Below, one piece after another: positions 6,536-10,707 of a DNA stretch of 10,707 nt. Every line of letters starts with the position of its first letter. Position 1 is the stretch's first letter. Under the pieces are notes generated by a model that was given only the letters and a program-made list of their open reading frames with translations, did no database searches and was not told the origin of the DNA. The position numbers and the translations under genes are program-made. The DNA comes from Clostridiaceae bacterium (GTDB lineage: Bacteria; Bacillota; Clostridia; Saccharofermentanales; Fastidiosipilaceae): the NCBI GenBank assembly GCA_012800515.1, contig JAAZJE010000134.1, positions 1 to 10,707 of the forward strand. The letters are read 5' to 3'.

Positions 6536-6569
6536 CCCCGGTTAATCGACTTAATCAACCTGACCGGGG
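6536..6569 (-). other. Hairpin across the cdaAR stop codon
   Basis: In the transcribed strand ACCGGGG/CCCCGGT form a perfect 7-bp stem (6569-6563 with 6542-6536) around a 20-base loop containing the stop codon of the upstream gene. No U-tract follows, so a strong terminator is unlikely; it may tune glmM expression or mRNA stability. The remaining gap to glmM is AT-rich with repeated ATCAAT. Confidence 0.4.
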
Positions 6570-8203
6570 TAGGAATTTTTGTCACCATCGTCGCTGATTT
6601 TGGCAATCGTGGCGATCGTGCGCCGCGGCGACTGCGACTGGAGTTGCCAGGCAGAAGGATTTATGTTCTGAACCGTAAAGGAAAGTTCGACCGAATGATT
6701 ACCGGGTCCAAGATTTTCCGGCAATGTCATCGTAGCAACAACCCAATCCGGATGTTCACGCATCTTATTGATCGTGCTGCTGCGGGCACGAATCGTTACG
6801 GTCATCAGCTGCTCGGAGATTGTGAGGGTCATGCCGCGCCTGGTCAATTCCTCAATATTGCCGCGCCGAATCTGCAGGCCAGTGAAAGTGTGATTCACAA
6901 TCGGGTTCAAACGTAGCTGAACAAAGAACCATACCACTACCGCTAAGGCAAGGGAGGCAATTTTGAGTCCCCAGCGTCGGCGTTTGCGGCGTTCGACCGC
7001 ATCGTGGCGGCTGACGCGACTGCGCTCCAGGCGTCGGCGTCGAGCACGCGAGCCGATGCGCTGGGTGCTGTGTGCGAGGATCTCCTGCACCTCCGGATCA
7101 TCCAAATCGTCCATGCCCGGCGCAACGGCGGAAGTGGCGGAGTCATCGGCAACAGCCTCGGATACCACCGGCGAAAACACAGCAGCATGCTTGTCCTGGT
7201 CGGACTCGCGTATCAACATCTCTTCTATTTTGTCGCTGCCCGGCCCCGCCGCAATCGATTTGCGGAAACGCGACCAAAAGCGCCTCCAAGCGCTCGTCTT
7301 AGTCTCTTTTTTGTCCTCACCGCCACCTAGAATCTGCAGTAGCACAGTACGCAGAGAGTCGGCATTGTGCAGGGTGTAGATCTTGCCCTCGCGCGTCACG
7401 GAAATCGAGCCGCGCTCCTCGGAACAAACAACACCGATCACATCGCCGATCTCGCTGGCGCCGATCGCCGCCCGATGCCGGGTTCCGAATTCCTTGCGCA
7501 GATAGAAAGTGTCAGATAGCGGGATATGGCAACGCGCTGCATAGATCCGTCCGTTGCGAATCAACACAGCGCCGTCGTGGAGCGGCGAGTTCTTATAAAA
7601 AATCTGCTCCAGCATGGGCGCGGTCAGGTTGGCGTCTAGGATCACAGGAGTGCCGCCGTCCAGCAGCTCGCCCAGAGGCGTGCGTCGCTCGATAATAATC
7701 AAGGCGCCGGTCATGCTACGGGTCATATTCTCGCAGGCCACCGCAATCGCCTCAATCATCGCGATATTGAGTGCGTCGGTACCACTCGCCGAATCCGCGA
7801 CATTGTTGACCAGGGAGAACGAACTGCGACCCACAGCTTCGAGAGCACGACGCAGCTCGGGCTGGAACAGCACCACCACACCGATGGCCAAGACCGAAAT
7901 CGAATTAACCAGAATATAATTGATCGTCTGCATGCCGAGTAGCGAGCAGACCACCGCAAACAGAGTGATAAATAACAACCCCTTGATCAGCTGCCAAGCC
8001 CGGGTGTCACTGAGCACCTTGAGCAGGTAATAGAAAGCGACCGCCGTGACGATAATGTCGAGCGTATTGGTAACAACCTCCTGCCATCCGTCCATACCGC
8101 CGAGCAACAACAGACCACTGCCGATTTCCCGCCACAAACTGCGAAAAAACTCAACGACGCGATCCGACAGACTGGTTAGAGTAAAAAGGCAGGTCAAAAA
8201 CAT
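6551..8203 (-). CDS. cdaA: Diadenylate cyclase CdaA fused to a YbbR/CdaR domain
   Basis: Makes c-di-AMP from two ATP at the membrane. Of 550 residues, about 47-113 hold three membrane helices ending in VVLFQPELRRALE, the standard CdaA entry to the DAC domain. The DAC domain at about 145-290 keeps the catalytic DGA (210-212, in SPLHDGAVLI) and RHR (242-244, in GTRHRAAIG). A charged linker of about 115 residues follows, then a basic cluster, a fourth membrane helix at about 412-429 (IASLALAVVVWFFVQL) and a single YbbR-like domain at about 430-535. CdaR is normally a separate protein with one N-terminal helix and several extracellular YbbR domains, encoded next to cdaA. The fused topology (cyclase inside, helix, YbbR outside) is consistent. 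The ATG has GGAG 5 bases upstream; a later ATG at 8095 (residue 37) has a poorer site. The Crp-like gene ends 21 bases before it and glmM follows. Domain calls are by motif recognition. Confidence 0.93.
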   Translation of the reverse strand: MFLTCLFTLTSLSDRVVEFFRSLWREIGSGLLLLGGMDGWQEVVTNTLDIIVTAVAFYYLLKVLSDTRAWQLIKGLLFITLFAVVCSLLGMQTINYILVNSISVLAIGVVVLFQPELRRALEAVGRSSFSLVNNVADSASGTDALNIAMIEAIAVACENMTRSMTGALIIIERRTPLGELLDGGTPVILDANLTAPMLEQIFYKNSPLHDGAVLIRNGRIYAARCHIPLSDTFYLRKEFGTRHRAAIGASEIGDVIGVVCSEERGSISVTREGKIYTLHNADSLRTVLLQILGGGEDKKETKTSAWRRFWSRFRKSIAAGPGSDKIEEMLIRESDQDKHAAVFSPVVSEAVADDSATSAVAPGMDDLDDPEVQEILAHSTQRIGSRARRRRLERSRVSRHDAVERRKRRRWGLKIASLALAVVVWFFVQLRLNPIVNHTFTGLQIRRGNIEELTRRGMTLTISEQLMTVTIRARSSTINKMREHPDWVVATMTLPENLGPGNHSVELSFTVQNINPSAWQLQSQSPRRTIATIAKISDDGDKNSYPGQVD

Positions 8204-8224
8204 TTGTGCTCCGCTTCGCTCAAT

Positions 8225-9058
8225 CTAAAACTCATCCTCTTCGTCGGCTTCTTTGTCCAGCCCCTCAAGCGAGCGCAGCCAGATAATCCGATCGTTGACG
8301 GTAATCAGACCGTCCTCCTCCATCCGCACCAATTCACGCGAAAAAGAAGGCCTGGGTATAGCCAGCAGACGGGCGGATACTTCTTTCGAAGCCGGCAGTT
8401 CCACCGACGGCGGCAACTCTCCCCTGACGGGAACCGCGTTGAAGCGGAAGCCGCTGAGTCGCGTCTGCCGAGCGCTCGGCATCCCGGGGCGGATAATCTG
8501 CATTGAGCTCGCCGCGGCGGCCACCCGTTCCGCCTCCTCTTCCTCCCGCGCTTCCTCCTCCTGCTGACGCGCGTAAAGGTCGAGCAAATAGGCGGAAATC
8601 TTCTGCCGCAGACTGCGCTGCGCCAGCACGGTAATGCGTCGGTTGCGCTCCTGCACCTTGTCGGCCAGCCACTCCGTCGCGCGCTCGGTCAAAACGGGGA
8701 ACTCCTCCGACAGAGCAAGGAAAATATCTTTAGGAACGGTCAAAATCTTACAGCCGCTCAGCGCCTCAATTGCCATTCCGTACTTATTATTGCTGCCCAA
8801 TACGTATTCCAAACCGTACATATCGCCGGCCTGCAGAAGTTCAATCGTGGCGAAGTCTCCGCTGCCGGCGTACTTCTGAAGCGCCAGCTGACCGGAAACG
8901 ACAATGCCTATACCGGCACACTCGTCGCCCTCGTTGGCCAGGACCTCGCCCTTCCACATAACCTTGATATTAATCCGTGAACCGAACCGGCGGAAGACCT
9001 CGCAACCGATCGAGGAAAAAAGACTTGCCTGATTTAAGATGTCACAAGCTCTTTTCAT
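8225..9058 (-). CDS. Crp/Fnr-family transcriptional regulator with charged linker insert
   Basis: Predicted one-component DNA-binding regulator; its signal is unknown. The 277 residues show a cyclic-nucleotide-binding-type beta barrel at about 15-110 (WKGEVLANEGDECAGIGIVVSGQL at 35-58), a long dimerisation helix at about 117-162, and a winged helix at about 218-262, with the recognition region RPSFSRELVRMEEDGLI at 236-252. The family is normally about 220-235 residues; the excess is a linker at about 164-217 that starts with a Glu/Arg-rich helix (EEEAREEEEAERVAAAA) before the DNA-binding domain. The segment GDMYGLEYVLGSN lacks the Arg/Ser pattern of cAMP-binding Crp. I chose the ATG at 9058, with GGAGG 6 bases upstream; the frame stays open further upstream only through the repeat region. 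It lies 21 bases before the cyclase gene, so it probably shares its transcript and may respond to the same physiology. Confidence 0.88.
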   Translation of the reverse strand: MKRACDILNQASLFSSIGCEVFRRFGSRINIKVMWKGEVLANEGDECAGIGIVVSGQLALQKYAGSGDFATIELLQAGDMYGLEYVLGSNNKYGMAIEALSGCKILTVPKDIFLALSEEFPVLTERATEWLADKVQERNRRITVLAQRSLRQKISAYLLDLYARQQEEEAREEEEAERVAAAASSMQIIRPGMPSARQTRLSGFRFNAVPVRGELPPSVELPASKEVSARLLAIPRPSFSRELVRMEEDGLITVNDRIIWLRSLEGLDKEADEEDEF

Positions 9059-9128
9059 ATCTACCCTCCGCTGCTGCACCGCCGGGCTGCCGCCCGAGAC
9101 GCAAACGTATCTAAAACATCCGACCGCA

Positions 9129-9157
9129 AGTGTAACACAGAACCGCCGTCGCGTCAC
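9129..9157 (-). promoter_or_regulatory. Candidate promoter of the crp-like / cdaAR / glmM operon
   Basis: On the minus strand GTGACG (9157-9152), 17 bases, then TACACT (9134-9129) preceded by TGT, an extended -10. The -35 is weak (4 of 6) but the extended -10 compensates. The leader would be about 65 bases. Confidence 0.5.
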
Positions 9158-9196
9158 TAGGGCGCACCCCCATCGTGCGGCGATTGTGCGGCAATC

Positions 9197-9405
9197 TCCC
9201 TTCCTCGCACAACCTGCGTTTTCGCCAACGACGCCGCCGAATCGGCGATTCCTGAAACGTGCTTGCGACACCACACTCCGTTCCCTCGCACAACTTGCAC
9301 TTTCGCCAACGACGCCGGCAGTTCAGCAAGCCTGTGACCGCCAACTTCGCCAGCTCGTACAAAGTCTGCACTTTTGCCAACGGTACCGCCGAATTTGTTA
9401 TTTTT
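9197..9405. repeat. Degenerate tandem repeats upstream of the crp-like gene
   Basis: Three related units start near 9197, 9278 and 9350 in the 368-base gap between the ABC ATPase and the regulator. Each has a core of CTCGCACAACTTGC, three to five T/C bases, then GCCAACG and a GCCG-rich run. The first two are spaced 81 bases, the third 71 bases on and more diverged. The same core with 81-base spacing recurs at 10311-10445. No protein family is recognised in any frame across them. Confidence 0.75.
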
Positions 9406-9426
9406 TCTTAAAAGTTTCCTTTGAAC

Positions 9427-10257
9427 CTACTTTTTGTAGCCTTGTTCCGATTCCCAAATATAAAGCAGGTATCCGTCCTCGAGATCTGGTGCTTGCTCCG
9501 CCGCAGCCTGCCGTTGATGGGACAATATGCGTAAATATTCAACCTCGCCGTCAAAAAAACTTCGCGTCACGTGATACGGCTCAACTAATTCACCTCTGTC
9601 CGCAACCGCGATTTTATACACTTTCCCTTTGGCAAAGCCGGCGATTCCGGCTTGCATATCATGCGCGATCACCCTGCCCCTGTGCAGAATAATAATCCTA
9701 TCGCACAGATCTTCAACATCCTTAACGTCATGGCTGGCAACGATAAGGGACCTTTGACGGCCCACATCTGCCAACAATCGCTTAAAATTCAGACGTTCTT
9801 CCGGATCAGGCTCCGCCTCAGGCTCATCGACTAAAATCACATCGAGCCTACTCTGCAAAGACAACGCAAGTCCGAGGCGCCTGAGCATGTCGCTGGTCAA
9901 TGCTCCGACTTTAGTCCTCAGTTTCGCGAAGAGATTCACTTTCGTCAGAAGTTCTTCTGTTTGACTTTCGATCTTCTCAATCGGTACTTTCTTTAGTTTG
10001 ACCAGATGTTCCATTAGTTCAATAACCAGCATCGTTTTAAAGAAGTCGAACTTCTGCGGCAGAAGAATAATCTTCGCAGAACTATTGATTTCGCCCGAAT
10101 CCGGGTCAATTATGCGAGTAAGACAACGGAGCAGGGTAGTCTTGCCGGATCCGCCCGGACCCAACAGACCGTGAACGCCCAGCCCTATCGACAGACTGAT
10201 ATCGTCCAACGCCCTGACTTCTCCAAACGATTTGCTTAAATTCTTAATTTCAATCAT
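9427..10257 (-). CDS. ABC transporter ATP-binding protein with degenerate signature
   Basis: Cytoplasmic ATPase of a probable ABC-2 type exporter or membrane-remodelling transporter; substrate unknown. The 276 residues show Walker A GPGGSGKT at 33-40, Q-loop Gln68, Walker B ILVDEP at 141-146 with catalytic Glu145, and the switch His176 in SHD. The signature, normally LSGG(Q/M), reads LTSDM at 120-124, followed by RRLGLAL as in canonical members; the two glycines are lost, confirmed in the nucleotides near 9875-9890. The C-terminal 65 residues are an accessory region of the kind seen in ABC-2 ATPases. The ATG at 10257 has AGGAG 5 bases upstream; the open frame extends to 10476 only through repeats. 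A membrane protein gene ends 184 bases upstream and is the likely partner. Confidence 0.9.
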   Translation of the reverse strand: MIEIKNLSKSFGEVRALDDISLSIGLGVHGLLGPGGSGKTTLLRCLTRIIDPDSGEINSSAKIILLPQKFDFFKTMLVIELMEHLVKLKKVPIEKIESQTEELLTKVNLFAKLRTKVGALTSDMLRRLGLALSLQSRLDVILVDEPEAEPDPEERLNFKRLLADVGRQRSLIVASHDVKDVEDLCDRIIILHRGRVIAHDMQAGIAGFAKGKVYKIAVADRGELVEPYHVTRSFFDGEVEYLRILSHQRQAAAEQAPDLEDGYLLYIWESEQGYKK

Positions 10258-10310
10258 ATGTGCTCCTATTTGCGCCCATATTTCTTCGAATCCGCCGCGC
10301 TCCTCACACA

Positions 10311-10445
10311 CGCCGTTCCTCACACAATTTGCGTTTTCGCCGACGCTCCCGACAACCCAGCGATTTATGAAACTCGCTCGCGACGCCGCACGCCGTTCCC
10401 TCGCACAACTTGCATTTTTGCCAACGCCGCCGCCGAACCGGCTAC
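10311..10445. repeat. 81-base-spaced repeats upstream of the ABC ATPase
   Basis: One full unit at 10311-10390 and a partial one at 10391-10445 share the core CGTTCC(C)TC(G/A)CACAA(C/T)TTGC, T-rich bases, GCC(A/G)ACGC with the repeats at 9197-9405. The cores are again 81 bases apart. They fill most of the gap between the permease-like gene and the ATPase gene. Confidence 0.75.
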
Positions 10446-10707
10446 TTAAATCTAAAAAACTTCTTTTCAAAAACAACGGCCGCTATGGACAAAAACACGC
10501 CGGCCAGGAAAACGTAGATATAGTAGTTGAGGAAATTATCCGCGGACGCAAGGACCGTCGGCTTAATAATAGTGAAAACACTGGCTCGCAAATCGGAAAA
10601 CGGCAAAATGCCCAGCACTAAGAAGATAAAAACAAACATCGCCGCCAGGGTTACGGAGCGCAGAATCAGCGCGACAAAGTAAAGCACGGCTGCGGCACAC
10701 ACATAAA
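10442..10707 (-). CDS. Membrane protein C-terminus, probable ABC-2 permease, 5' end outside window
   Basis: The frame is open through the right edge, so the 88 visible codons are the end of a longer gene; a GTG at 10702 is possible but has no support as a start. The segment is strongly hydrophobic, with membrane spans at about residues 2-12 and 13-33 (counted from the GTG; FVFIFLVLGIL) and at 60-78 (YYIYVFLAGVFLSIAAVVF), then a basic end, FEKKFFRFK, as expected for an inside-facing C-terminus. It carries no catalytic motif. Its position before the ABC ATPase suggests it is the permease subunit, but sequence alone does not prove this. Confidence 0.6.
   Translation of the reverse strand, partial: YVCAAAVLYFVALILRSVTLAAMFVFIFLVLGILPFSDLRASVFTIIKPTVLASADNFLNYYIYVFLAGVFLSIAAVVFEKKFFRFK

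Noticed and set aside
8225..9274. Crp-like gene starting at 9274 (349 residues)
   Set aside because: The first 72 codons run through intergenic repeats and the proposed promoter and show no family similarity; ATG at 9058 has GGAGG at good spacing and matches the family N-terminus.
9427..10476. ABC ATPase starting at 10476 (349 residues)
   Set aside because: The first 73 codons are repeat sequence that overlaps the end of the membrane protein gene; MIEIKNLSKSF at 10257 is the normal ATPase start with AGGAG upstream.

Overview
The window looks like a chromosomal segment of a GC-rich member of the Bacillota, probably class Clostridia. I base this on gene order and family content: an infC-rpmI-rplT block followed by a SpoU/TrmH methyltransferase, a c-di-AMP cyclase / YbbR / glmM block, a BspA-type leucine-rich-repeat lipoprotein, and purine-rich Shine-Dalgarno sites before nearly every gene. 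I cannot name a species. All genes I can support lie on the minus strand, so transcription runs from high to low coordinates. No tRNA, rRNA, CRISPR array or transposase was seen.

In transcription order, from the right edge: (1) 10707-9427, the end of a hydrophobic membrane protein (probably an ABC-2 type permease) and an ABC ATPase with an eroded signature motif. (2) 9058-4992, a likely operon of a Crp/Fnr-family regulator with an unusual charged linker, a diadenylate cyclase fused to its usual partner YbbR/CdaR in one 550-residue protein, and phosphoglucosamine mutase GlmM. A promoter is proposed at 9129-9157. This links c-di-AMP synthesis to the entry into peptidoglycan precursor synthesis, as in other Bacillota, but with cyclase and regulator physically joined. 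(3) 4793-3276, a secreted BspA-type LRR lipoprotein with its own promoter. (4) 3275-2460, about 800 bases with no credible gene but several direct and inverted repeats. (5) 2458-1, the translation operon infC-rpmI-rplT followed by a SpoU methyltransferase cut off by the left edge. It has a near-consensus promoter, a leader with three mutually exclusive helices ending in an intrinsic terminator (an attenuator layout like the L20 leader of B. subtilis), and an infC gene whose best-supported start is the rare codon ATA.

Two themes cut across the window. Conserved housekeeping proteins carry low-complexity additions: a Ser/Gly linker in the methyltransferase, a Gly/Lys/Asp/Glu tail on IF-3, an Ala/Gly insert in GlmM and a Glu-rich linker in the Crp-like protein. 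The long intergenic gaps hold related-looking repeats, including 81-base-spaced copies upstream of both the ABC ATPase and the Crp-like gene. The most notable single item is the CdaA-CdaR fusion, followed by the infC control region.
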